Positions 1-7,609 of a stretch of DNA of 64,000 nucleotides are shown here, one piece after another. Numbering within the stretch: the stretch's first letter is position 1; every line of letters starts with the position of its first letter. A program made the translations under genes and the position numbers. Origin of the DNA: Alistipes shahii WAL 8301 (lineage in GTDB: Bacteria > Bacteroidota > Bacteroidia > Bacteroidales > Rikenellaceae); NCBI RefSeq assembly GCF_025145845.1, contig NZ_CP102253.1, forward strand, positions 2,542,001-2,606,000. Direction: 5' to 3'. The notes beneath the pieces are model-generated. The model was not told where the DNA came from. It worked only from the letters and a program-made list of their open reading frames with translations, and did not search any database.

Positions 1-553
1 CGCCGAGGCCGACAAGCTGGTGGCCGACGCCAAGGCCGAGGCCCGGAAGATCGTCGCCGAGGCCCGCGCCGAGGCCGAAGAGATCGTCAAAAAGGCGGAG
101 GCCAAGGCCGAGGACGTTTCGAAGAACACCATGACCGAGATTTCGCTGGCCGGCAAGCAGGCCGTCGGCAGAATCAAGTCGGAGATCGCCTCGCTGATCA
201 TCGCCAAGGCTACGGCCCGGGGTGTGAAGGAGGCCGTCGTGGACCCGGCGTTCATCAAGGAGATGCTCGTCGCCGTAGCTAAAAACTGGAACGGTTCCGA
301 TTCGGGCAAGGTCGAATTGCAGGCCCTGCTGCCCGAGGGCGAGCGCAAGAAGCTCGACGCGGCGTTCGAGGAGAGTGCGAAGGAGCTGCTCGCCGCCGGT
401 GTCGAGGTGGGCTGGTCGAAGGAGGTGAAGACCGGCTTCAAGGTGGGCGCCAAGGAGGGCGGCTACTACATTTCGTTCGCCGACGCCGACATCGAAGCGC
501 TGTTGGCAGAGTACCTGCGCGACAAGGTGTTCCAATTGTTGTTCAAGGCGTAA
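1..553 (+). CDS. ntpE: V-type ATP synthase subunit E (5' partial)
   Basis: The reading frame is already open at base 2, so the gene starts upstream of the window; the GTG at 20 is only an internal codon. About 183 residues are visible. The N-terminal part is an Ala/Glu/Lys-rich heptad-like helix (KAEAEARK-type repeats), as expected for the peripheral-stalk coiled coil of V/A-type subunit E. The C-terminal globular part ends in the family-like LLAEYLRDKVFQLLF. It is followed after 3 bp by the DUF2764 gene and then subunits A and B, which fixes its identity. The partner stalk subunit G is not seen here and could lie upstream. Confidence 0.85.
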   Translation, partial: AEADKLVADAKAEARKIVAEARAEAEEIVKKAEAKAEDVSKNTMTEISLAGKQAVGRIKSEIASLIIAKATARGVKEAVVDPAFIKEMLVAVAKNWNGSDSGKVELQALLPEGERKKLDAAFEESAKELLAAGVEVGWSKEVKTGFKVGAKEGGYYISFADADIEALLAEYLRDKVFQLLFKA

Positions 554-556
554 GGC

Positions 557-1390
557 ATGTTTGCGACCCAATATTATTGTCTGGTAGCCTCCCTGAAGGA
601 GTACGCGCTCGACGCCGACACCAAGGGCTTCGACGCCCGGGCCATCGTCTCCGGGATTCTGGAGGAGGTGAACCGCGGCGACGCCCGCGAGGTGCGGCTC
701 CTGTACGGCTACTACGACTGTGAGAATATCGCCGCCCTGCGTGCGGGGCGCTCGGCGCACAATCCGCTGGGCAACTTCACGCGCGAGGAGCTGGCGGAGG
801 AGCTGAAAGCTCCGAAGCGGCTTCCCGAGGCGGTTGCCCGCGTGGTGAGGGCCTATGCCGATCCCGAGGGCGAGGACGCCGAGACGGTCGACACGTCGCG
901 GCGTTTCGAGAAGGAGCTGTTCGGGGCCTACTACGCCGCCTGCGGAAAGGCCGGGAGTCGCTTCCTGCGCGAGTGGTCCGCTTTCGACCGGAACCTGCGC
1001 AACGTTTCGGCGGCCGTCACGGCGCGCGCCGCAGGGCGTGCGGTCGAGGAGGTCGTCATGGGCGGCGGCGATGTCGCCGAACAGTTGCAGCGCAGTTCTG
1101 CGGCCGATTTCGGGCTTCGGGGCGAACTTCCCTATATCGACGCGGTGATCGCGGCGGTGAACGACGAGGCCAACCTCGTGGAGAAGGAGCACAAGATCGA
1201 CCTGATCCGCTGGAACGAAGCTGCGGAGCTGGCGACCTTCGACTATTTCGACGTCAACGCCATCCTTTCCTACCTGGTGCGGATCAACATCGTCGCTCGC
1301 TGGACGCTGCTCGACGCTGCGCGCGGCCGCGAGATGTTCGCCCGCCTGCTTGCCGAACTGGACGGCAAGGAGCTGATTAATAAGGAATAA
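557..1390 (+). CDS. DUF2764 family protein of the V-ATPase operon
   Basis: A 277-residue soluble protein beginning MFATQYYCLVASLKEY. Proteins of the DUF2764 family are characteristic of Bacteroidetes V-ATPase operons and sit between subunits E and A, as here. No signal peptide or membrane segment is visible. The C-terminal region (FFDVNAILSYLVRINIVARW) resembles the helical end of V/A-type subunit C (the subunit that links the central rotor to the proteolipid ring). No separate subunit C gene is present, so I infer this protein fills that position; that is inference, not a demonstrated role. The start ATG at 557 is 3 bp after the subunit E stop, implying coupled translation. Confidence 0.75.
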   Translation: MFATQYYCLVASLKEYALDADTKGFDARAIVSGILEEVNRGDAREVRLLYGYYDCENIAALRAGRSAHNPLGNFTREELAEELKAPKRLPEAVARVVRAYADPEGEDAETVDTSRRFEKELFGAYYAACGKAGSRFLREWSAFDRNLRNVSAAVTARAAGRAVEEVVMGGGDVAEQLQRSSAADFGLRGELPYIDAVIAAVNDEANLVEKEHKIDLIRWNEAAELATFDYFDVNAILSYLVRINIVARWTLLDAARGREMFARLLAELDGKELINKE

Positions 1391-1406
1391 ACAATAAAAA
1401 CATACA

Positions 1407-3161
1407 ATGAAAACTACAGGACGTGTAAACGGTATCATCTCCAACATCGTGATCGTCAAGGCCGACGGACCCGTGGGTCAGAACGAGATCTGCTATGTCT
1501 GGACGGGCGATACCAAAATGATGGCCGAGGTCATCAAGGTCATAGGCGACGCGGCCTATGTCCAGGTTTTTGACAGCACCCGCGGTCTGAAGATCGGCGA
1601 CCGGGTCGAATTCGAGGGTCACATGCTCGAAGTCACGCTGGCTCCGGGCCTTTTGTCGCGCAACTACGACGGTCTTCAGAACGACCTCGAAAAGATGGAC
1701 GGTCTGTTCATCGCCCGCGGTTCGATCACCGATCCGGTCGACTACGATGTCGAGTGGGAATTTTCGCCGCTGGCCAAGGTCGGCGACAAGGTCACGGCGG
1801 CGTCGTGGCTGGGCGAGGTGAAGGAGCAGTGGGTGATGCACAAGATCATGGTTCCCTTCACGATGACGGACTGCTATACGGTTAAGAGCGTCGCCGAGGT
1901 GGGCAAATACAAGATCACCGACACGATGGCAGTCCTGACCGACGCCGAAGGCCGCGACCACGAGGTGACGATGGTGCAGAAATGGCCCGTGAAGCAGGCC
2001 GTGCGCTGCTATACGGAGAAACCCCGCCCGTCGCGCATCATGGAGACCGGCGTGCGTCCGATCGACACCTTCAACCCGATGGCCGAGGGCGGTACGGGCT
2101 TTATCCCGGGGCCTTTCGGCGCGGGCAAGACCGTGCTCCAGCACGCTATTTCGAAGCAGGCCGACGCCGACGTGATCATCATGGTGGCGTGCGGCGAGCG
2201 CGCCAACGAGGTGGTCGAAATCTTCAAGGAGTTCCCCGAGCTGATCGACCCGCATACGGGCCATACGCTCATGGAGCGCACAATCATCATCTGCAACACG
2301 TCGAACATGCCCGTCGCCGCGCGTGAGGCGTCGGTCTATACGGGTATGACCATCGGCGAATACTACCGCTCGATGGGCCTCAAGGTGCTCGTGATGGCCG
2401 ACTCGACGTCGCGCTGGGCGCAGGCGCTGCGCGAGATGTCGAACCGTCTGGAGGAGCTTCCCGGCCAGGACGCCTTCCCGATGGACCTTTCGGCGATCAT
2501 CTCGAACTTCTACTCGCGTGCGGGACTGGTGAAACTCGTCGGCGGCCAGACCGGATCGGTGACGTTCCTCGGCACGGTGTCGCCTGCGGGCGGCAACCTC
2601 AAGGAGCCGGTGACCGAATCGACGAAGAAGGCCGCGCGTTGTTTCTACGCCCTTTCGCAGGGCCGCGCCGACTCGAAGCGCTATCCGGCCATCGACCCGC
2701 TGGAGTCCTACTCGAAATACCTCGAATACCCCGAAATCCGCGAATACCTCGACGAGCACATCGAGAAGGACTGGGTGGACCTGGTCTACGCGGGCAAGAC
2801 CATCGTGCAGCGCGGCAAGGAGGCCAACGACCAGATCAACATTCTGGGCGACGACGGCGTGCCGGTGGAGTACCACGAACGGTTCTGGAAATCGGAGCTG
2901 ATCGACTTCGTCATCCTGCAACAGGACGCCTTCGATGACATCGACGCCAACTGCCCGATGGAACGCCAGCAGATGATGTACAAGATGGTGTTGGGCATCT
3001 GCAACCAGGAATTTGCGTTCGCCGATTTCGAGGCCTGCTCGCAGTTCTTCAAGGGGCTGATCAACCTCTTCCGCCAGATGAACTATTCGGAGTGGAAGTC
3101 GGAGAAGTTCGAGGGTTACCGGAAGCAGATCGAGCAGTATGTGAGTGAACAATCCAAATAA
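1407..3161 (+). CDS. ntpA: V-type ATP synthase catalytic subunit A
   Basis: 584 residues, the usual length for the catalytic A subunit. The Walker A motif GPFGAGKT is at about residues 235-242. The segment before it (about 110-200) is the non-homologous insert that separates V/A-type A subunits from F-type beta. The following motifs VACGERANEVVEI (catalytic glutamate) and MADSTSRWAQALRE (Walker B region and SRWA) are intact. It alternates with subunit B in the hexameric head and hydrolyses or makes ATP. Spaced 16 bp after DUF2764 and 12 bp before subunit B. Confidence 0.97.
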   Translation: MKTTGRVNGIISNIVIVKADGPVGQNEICYVWTGDTKMMAEVIKVIGDAAYVQVFDSTRGLKIGDRVEFEGHMLEVTLAPGLLSRNYDGLQNDLEKMDGLFIARGSITDPVDYDVEWEFSPLAKVGDKVTAASWLGEVKEQWVMHKIMVPFTMTDCYTVKSVAEVGKYKITDTMAVLTDAEGRDHEVTMVQKWPVKQAVRCYTEKPRPSRIMETGVRPIDTFNPMAEGGTGFIPGPFGAGKTVLQHAISKQADADVIIMVACGERANEVVEIFKEFPELIDPHTGHTLMERTIIICNTSNMPVAAREASVYTGMTIGEYYRSMGLKVLVMADSTSRWAQALREMSNRLEELPGQDAFPMDLSAIISNFYSRAGLVKLVGGQTGSVTFLGTVSPAGGNLKEPVTESTKKAARCFYALSQGRADSKRYPAIDPLESYSKYLEYPEIREYLDEHIEKDWVDLVYAGKTIVQRGKEANDQINILGDDGVPVEYHERFWKSELIDFVILQQDAFDDIDANCPMERQQMMYKMVLGICNQEFAFADFEACSQFFKGLINLFRQMNYSEWKSEKFEGYRKQIEQYVSEQSK

Positions 3162-3173
3162 GCGGGAGAAATT

Positions 3174-4496
3174 ATGACAACACGAGCATTTCAGAAGATA
3201 TATACCAAGATTGACAACATCACCAAGGCTACCGTGACGCTCCGCGCCACGGGCGTCGGCAACGACGAACTGGCCACCGTCGGCGGCAAGCTGGCGCAGG
3301 TGGTGAAGATTATGGGCGAGAACGTCACGTTGCAGATTTTCGCCGGAACCGAGGGCCTGTCCACCGACTCCGAGGTCGTCTTCCACGGCGAGCCTCCCAA
3401 GCTGCGCGTTTCGGACAACCTCGCGGGGCGTTTCTTCAACGCCTACGGCGAACCGCTCGAGGGCGGCGAGATCATCGAGGGCGAGGCCCGCGAGATCGGC
3501 GGTCCGACGGTGAATCCCTTCCGGCGCATCCAGCCTTCGGAGCTGATTGCCACGGGTATCGCCGGCATCGACCTGAACAATACGATCGTGACGGGGCAGA
3601 AGATCCCCTTCTTCGCCGACCCCGACCAGCCCTACAACGCCGTGATGGCCAACGTGGCCCTGCGCGCCAAGGCCGACAAGATCATCCTGGGCGGCATGGG
3701 CCTTACGAACGACGACTTTCTGTACTTCAAGTCGGTCTTCGAGAACGCCGGCGCGCTCGACCGCATCGTGTCGTTCGTCAACACGACCGAGAATCCGCCC
3801 GTGGAGCGTCTGCTCGTTCCCGACATGGCGCTTACCGCCGCCGAGTACTTCGCCGTCGACAAGGGCGAGAAGGTGCTGGTGCTGCTCACGGACATGACCT
3901 TGTACGCCGATGCCCTGGCCATCGTGTCGAACCGCATGGACCAGATTCCGTCGAAGGACTCGATGCCCGGTTCGCTGTATTCGGACCTTGCGAAGATCTA
4001 CGAAAAGGCCGTGCAGCTGCCCAACGGCGGTTCGATCACGATCATCGCCGTGACGACGCTTTCGGGCGGCGACATCACGCACGCCATCCCCGACAATACG
4101 GGTTACATCACCGAGGGCCAGCTGTTCCTGCGCAACGACTCCGACACGGGCAAGGTGATCGTCGACCCGTTCCGTTCGCTGTCGCGTCTGAAACAGCTCG
4201 TCATCGGCAAGAAGACCCGCGAGGACCATCCGCAGGTGATGAACGCCTGCGTGCGCCTCTACGCCGACGCGGCCAACGCCAAGACCAAGCTGGAGAACGG
4301 CTTCGACCTCTCGGACTACGACGAGCGCACCCTGAAGTTCGCCTTCGACTACTCGGAGAAACTGCTGGCCATTGATATCAATATCGAGATCAACCAGATG
4401 CTCGACACCGCATGGGGGCTTTTCGCCAAGTACTTCACCCGGGAGGAGGTCGCCATCAAGGAGGAACTTATCCAAAAATACTGGAAGGAGGCGTAA
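3174..4496 (+). CDS. ntpB: V-type ATP synthase subunit B
   Basis: 440 residues, closely fitting the non-catalytic B subunit. It has the beta-barrel N-terminus, a nucleotide-binding-like core without a Walker A lysine motif, and the conserved stretch TDMTLYADALAIVSNRMDQIPSKDSMPGSLYSDL broken here only for description (TDMTLYADAL, then SMPGSLYSDL). Together with subunit A it forms the A3B3 head. The gene follows ntpA by 12 bp and is followed after 6 bp by subunit D. Confidence 0.96.
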   Translation: MTTRAFQKIYTKIDNITKATVTLRATGVGNDELATVGGKLAQVVKIMGENVTLQIFAGTEGLSTDSEVVFHGEPPKLRVSDNLAGRFFNAYGEPLEGGEIIEGEAREIGGPTVNPFRRIQPSELIATGIAGIDLNNTIVTGQKIPFFADPDQPYNAVMANVALRAKADKIILGGMGLTNDDFLYFKSVFENAGALDRIVSFVNTTENPPVERLLVPDMALTAAEYFAVDKGEKVLVLLTDMTLYADALAIVSNRMDQIPSKDSMPGSLYSDLAKIYEKAVQLPNGGSITIIAVTTLSGGDITHAIPDNTGYITEGQLFLRNDSDTGKVIVDPFRSLSRLKQLVIGKKTREDHPQVMNACVRLYADAANAKTKLENGFDLSDYDERTLKFAFDYSEKLLAIDINIEINQMLDTAWGLFAKYFTREEVAIKEELIQKYWKEA

Positions 4497-4502
4497 CGCG
4501 CA

Positions 4503-5111
4503 ATGGCAATCAAATTCCAATATAACAAGACCTCGCTGGGCGAACTCGGCAAACAGCTGAAAATGCGCCAGAAGGCCCTCCCTACGATCAAAAGTAAGGA
4601 GTCGGCCCTGCGCTCCGAAGTGAAGAAGGCGAAGGACTCCGCAAGCGACTACCGTCGTCGGCTCGACGCTCTGAAGGCCGAGTACGACTACATGGTGTCG
4701 CTCTGGGGAGAGTTTGATTGTGACCTCCTGCGCATTGCCGACGTCGATTTGTCGGTCCAGAAAATCGCGGGTGTGCGCACGCCCGTCCTGCAGGAAGTGA
4801 AATTCGAGGAGAAACCCTACGATCTGTTCTCCTCGCCGGTGTGGTTCGCCGACGGAGTCGGCATCCTCAAGCGCATGGCGCAGCTGGGGATCGAGTTCGA
4901 GGTCTACAACCGGAAGATGGAACTGCTGGACCATGCGCGCCGCAAAACCACTCAAAAGGTGAACTTGTACGAAAAGGTTCAGATACCCGGGTACGAGGAC
5001 GCCATACGTAAGATCAAACGCTTCATGGAGGACGAGGAGAACCTCTCCAAGTCGGCCCAGAAGATCGTGAAAACCAAGCAGCAGGCCGCCGGGGAGGGCG
5101 CGATGTTATGA
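4503..5111 (+). CDS. ntpD: V-type ATP synthase subunit D (central stalk)
   Basis: 202 residues, mainly two long helices: an N-terminal one (residues about 5-75, LGELGKQLKMRQKALPTIK) and a C-terminal one ending at a Lys/Gln-rich tail. This is the layout of the D subunit, whose coiled coil turns inside the A3B3 head. The stop overlaps the start of the subunit I gene by 4 bp (ATGA), so the two are translationally coupled. No separate subunit F gene is visible in the operon. Confidence 0.9.
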   Translation: MAIKFQYNKTSLGELGKQLKMRQKALPTIKSKESALRSEVKKAKDSASDYRRRLDALKAEYDYMVSLWGEFDCDLLRIADVDLSVQKIAGVRTPVLQEVKFEEKPYDLFSSPVWFADGVGILKRMAQLGIEFEVYNRKMELLDHARRKTTQKVNLYEKVQIPGYEDAIRKIKRFMEDEENLSKSAQKIVKTKQQAAGEGAML

Positions 5112-6943
5112 TAGCCAGAATGTCAAAATACAACTTTGTGCTCTTTGCGGCGCAGAGTGAGGATTTCGTCGAGAAGCTGCGCGGCCTCGGGCTGGTGGAC
5201 ATCACCACCGCGGGTTGGGAACCCTCCGAGGAGGACCGCCAGTTGCTGCTGGACATCGAGAGCCTTGCGAAGGCCGCGGAGTTCCTGAAGAACTTCCGCG
5301 CCGGGGAGCGCTGCGACGCTGCCGCCGCGCCGTTCGCTTCGGGCGAGGAGGCCTATGCGCATTACGCCGCCGCGCACCGCGAGGCCGCGACGCTCAACGC
5401 CGAGATCGGGCGGCTGGAAAAAGCGGCCGAGGAGCTGCGTCCCTGGGGGGCGTTCGACGTGGAGGCGACGCGGAAACTCGCCGCCCGGGGCATTGTCCTG
5501 CGCTATTTCTTCACCCAGCGCAACACCTTCGACAAGCAGTTGGCCGAGTGGTCGGAGCGCTATACGGTTTCGGAGGTCAGCCGCACCGATGCCACGGTGT
5601 GGTTCGTCGTCGTGGCCAAGCCCGGCGAGGAGGTTACGCTCGACGCGCAGGAGATGAAGACCCCGACGATGGACATTCGCGAGGCGGAGCGCCGCATCGC
5701 CGAAGCCGAAGGGAAACTCCGGACCCTCGACGCTGAATTTTCGCGTGCGGCCGCTTCGGAGGCCCTGCTCGCACAGCACGCCTGCTCGCTGAAGGAGCGT
5801 TTGCAGGGCGTGCGGGTGAAGGCTACGGCGCAGGAGGCCGCCGACGGTACGCTGGTCGTCATGGAGGGCTGGGCCGAGAAGGAGACTTCCGGTCGGGTCG
5901 ACGCCCTTTTGGAGGAGTACCCCAACGTGGTCTTCCTCAAATCGGACCCCACGCCCGAGGACGAAACGCCCGTGAAGCTCAAGAACCGTTGGTTCGCGCA
6001 TGTCTTCGAACTGGTGGGCGACATGTACGCCCGCCCGAAATACGGGACGATGGACCTCACGCCCTTCTTCGCTCCGTTCTACATGCTCTTTTTCGGCATC
6101 TGTCTCAACGACGCCGGCTACGGACTGATCCTGACCCTGATGGGGTGGTGGATGCTCGCCAGGAACCGAAAGCCCGGCATGATGCGTCAGGCGGCGTGGT
6201 TCGCCACGCTGTGCGGCGTGTCGACCGTCGCGTTCGGACTGCTGTGCGGCTCGTTCTTCGGCATCAACATGAGCACGTGGTTCCCCTCGGTGAAATTCCT
6301 CGATTTCCAGGGACAGTTCTTCTCCATCGCGCTGGTTATCGGCGTGGTGCAGATTCTTTTCGGCATGCTGCTCAACATCTGGATGACCGTTCGCTGTTTC
6401 GGTTTCGGCCGTGCGCTGGGACTGCTGGGGTGGTTCATCATCCTCGTCTCGTGCTGTCTGGCCATGGGCCTTCCGATGGCGGGTCTCGCCATTCCGGGCT
6501 TTACGGCCGGATCGGTGGCCTTCTATGCGGCGCTGGGCGTCGGCGGCGTGCTGATGCTGCTTCTGAACAATCCGAAGCGCAATCCGCTCATCAACCTCGG
6601 CGCGGGTTTGTGGGACCTTTACAACAACCTCACGGGACTGTTGAGCGACGTGCTGTCCTATATCCGTCTGTTCGCCATCGGGCTTTCGGGCGGTGTGCTG
6701 GCGCTGGTGTTCAACACGCTGGCGTCGGGATTCGTGCCCGAAGGCGCGAACATCGTGGTCCGGCTGCTGATTATGATTCCGATTCTGCTGATCGGTCACG
6801 GCATCAACCTTTTCATGTCGACCATCTCGTCGTTCGTGCACCCGCTGCGTCTGACGTTCGTCGAGTTTTTCAAGAACGCCGGTTTCGAAATGGCCCCGCG
6901 CAATTTCGACCCGATTCGTAAAATGAACGATACTAACGAATAA
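5108..6943 (+). CDS. ntpI: V-type ATP synthase subunit I (membrane stator, subunit a)
   Basis: 611 residues: a cytoplasmic N-terminal half (to about residue 310) with helical stretches that would contact the peripheral stalks, then a membrane half with about seven hydrophobic segments. The C-terminal half contains FFGICLNDAGYGLIL, FGLLCGSFFG and the LSYIRLFAIGLSGG motif, whose arginine is the essential half-channel residue of subunit a/I. The first ATG overlaps the subunit D stop; a second possible start, MSKYNF, is four codons later. The translated length is at the short end for the family. Confidence 0.94.
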   Translation: MIARMSKYNFVLFAAQSEDFVEKLRGLGLVDITTAGWEPSEEDRQLLLDIESLAKAAEFLKNFRAGERCDAAAAPFASGEEAYAHYAAAHREAATLNAEIGRLEKAAEELRPWGAFDVEATRKLAARGIVLRYFFTQRNTFDKQLAEWSERYTVSEVSRTDATVWFVVVAKPGEEVTLDAQEMKTPTMDIREAERRIAEAEGKLRTLDAEFSRAAASEALLAQHACSLKERLQGVRVKATAQEAADGTLVVMEGWAEKETSGRVDALLEEYPNVVFLKSDPTPEDETPVKLKNRWFAHVFELVGDMYARPKYGTMDLTPFFAPFYMLFFGICLNDAGYGLILTLMGWWMLARNRKPGMMRQAAWFATLCGVSTVAFGLLCGSFFGINMSTWFPSVKFLDFQGQFFSIALVIGVVQILFGMLLNIWMTVRCFGFGRALGLLGWFIILVSCCLAMGLPMAGLAIPGFTAGSVAFYAALGVGGVLMLLLNNPKRNPLINLGAGLWDLYNNLTGLLSDVLSYIRLFAIGLSGGVLALVFNTLASGFVPEGANIVVRLLIMIPILLIGHGINLFMSTISSFVHPLRLTFVEFFKNAGFEMAPRNFDPIRKMNDTNE

Positions 6944-6970
6944 TAACAATTAAAAAAAACTCAAAACATT

Positions 6971-7435
6971 ATGGAAACAACAGCATTGGTATTGGCTTAC
7001 GTCGGCGTAGCGCTGATGGTGGGTCTGGCAGGTGTCGCTTCGTCGATCGGTACCGCAATTACGGGTCAGGCCGCAGTAGGGGCCATGAAGAAGAACGGCG
7101 GCGCTTTCGGCAGCTACATGATTCTTTCGGCGCTTCCCGGTTCGCAGGGTCTCTACGGTTTCGTCTGCTTCTTCCTGGTGCAGAAGGGTCTGACGGACCC
7201 GACGATGGTGCAGGGCGCGGCTATCTTCGGCGCCGGTCTGCTGGTCGGTCTGGTGAACATCGCCGCTTCGATCTATCAGGCAAAGGTCTGCGCCAACGGT
7301 ATCGCCGCTATCGGCAACGGTCACGACGTGATGGGTAAGACGCTGATCCTCGCGGCTTTCCCCGAGCTGTACGCCATCCTGACGGTGGCCGCCACCTACC
7401 TGATCGCAACGCTCGACGGCGTGAATCTCTTCTGA
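6971..7435 (+). CDS. ntpK: V-type ATP synthase subunit K (proteolipid, c ring)
   Basis: 154 residues with four membrane helices, i.e. two fused helical hairpins, like Enterococcus hirae NtpK (156 residues). The ion-carrying glutamate is E132 in AFPELYAIL; the first hairpin has glutamine instead (LPGSQGLYGF), so only one carboxylate is present per subunit. Residues L55, S58, Q59, Q103 and E132 line up in spacing with the E. hirae Na+ ligands L61, T64, Q65, Q110 and E139 (established from its ring structure). I therefore infer Na+ rather than H+ coupling. Last gene of the operon, followed by a terminator. Confidence 0.95.
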   Translation: METTALVLAYVGVALMVGLAGVASSIGTAITGQAAVGAMKKNGGAFGSYMILSALPGSQGLYGFVCFFLVQKGLTDPTMVQGAAIFGAGLLVGLVNIAASIYQAKVCANGIAAIGNGHDVMGKTLILAAFPELYAILTVAATYLIATLDGVNLF

Positions 7436-7458
7436 CGGGGCGGAACGCCCGTCACCGG

Positions 7459-7488
7459 AAAGGGAGACCCTGCGGGGCCTCCCTTTTT
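7459..7488 (+). terminator. Intrinsic terminator of the V-ATPase operon
   Basis: An 8-bp stem AAAGGGAG / CTCCCTTT (7459-7466 and 7479-7486) with a GC-rich loop, running into T residues 7484-7488, 23 bp after the ntpK stop. Confidence 0.8.
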
Positions 7489-7523
7489 CGTTGCCGTCCT
7501 GCGGTCGGGGCGCTCTCCGAATA

Positions 7524-7567
7524 CGAAGGAACGGTTGTCGTGGGACACCACGACAACCGTTCCTTCG
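7524..7567. terminator. 20-bp perfect hairpin between convergent ntpK and rnr
   Basis: Arms 7524-7543 and 7548-7567 are perfect reverse complements (20 bp) around the 4-base loop GACA. There is no strong T run on either side. It lies between the convergent V-ATPase operon and rnr and is probably a two-way transcription stop or mRNA 3'-end protector. Confidence 0.7.
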
Positions 7568-7609
7568 GGGGATATGGGTATTACGGCCGAACCGGCGCTC
7601 GTTCCGTGA

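Noticed and set aside
1377..4955. Very long minus-strand open frame (1192 codons) across ntpA/ntpB
   Set aside because: It is antisense to clear V-ATPase genes, has histidine/leucine-rich shadow composition and no family features; high GC gives long antisense frames.
5123..6949. 608-codon minus-strand frame over ntpI
   Set aside because: Antisense shadow of the subunit I gene, rich in His/Arg/Gln, no motifs.
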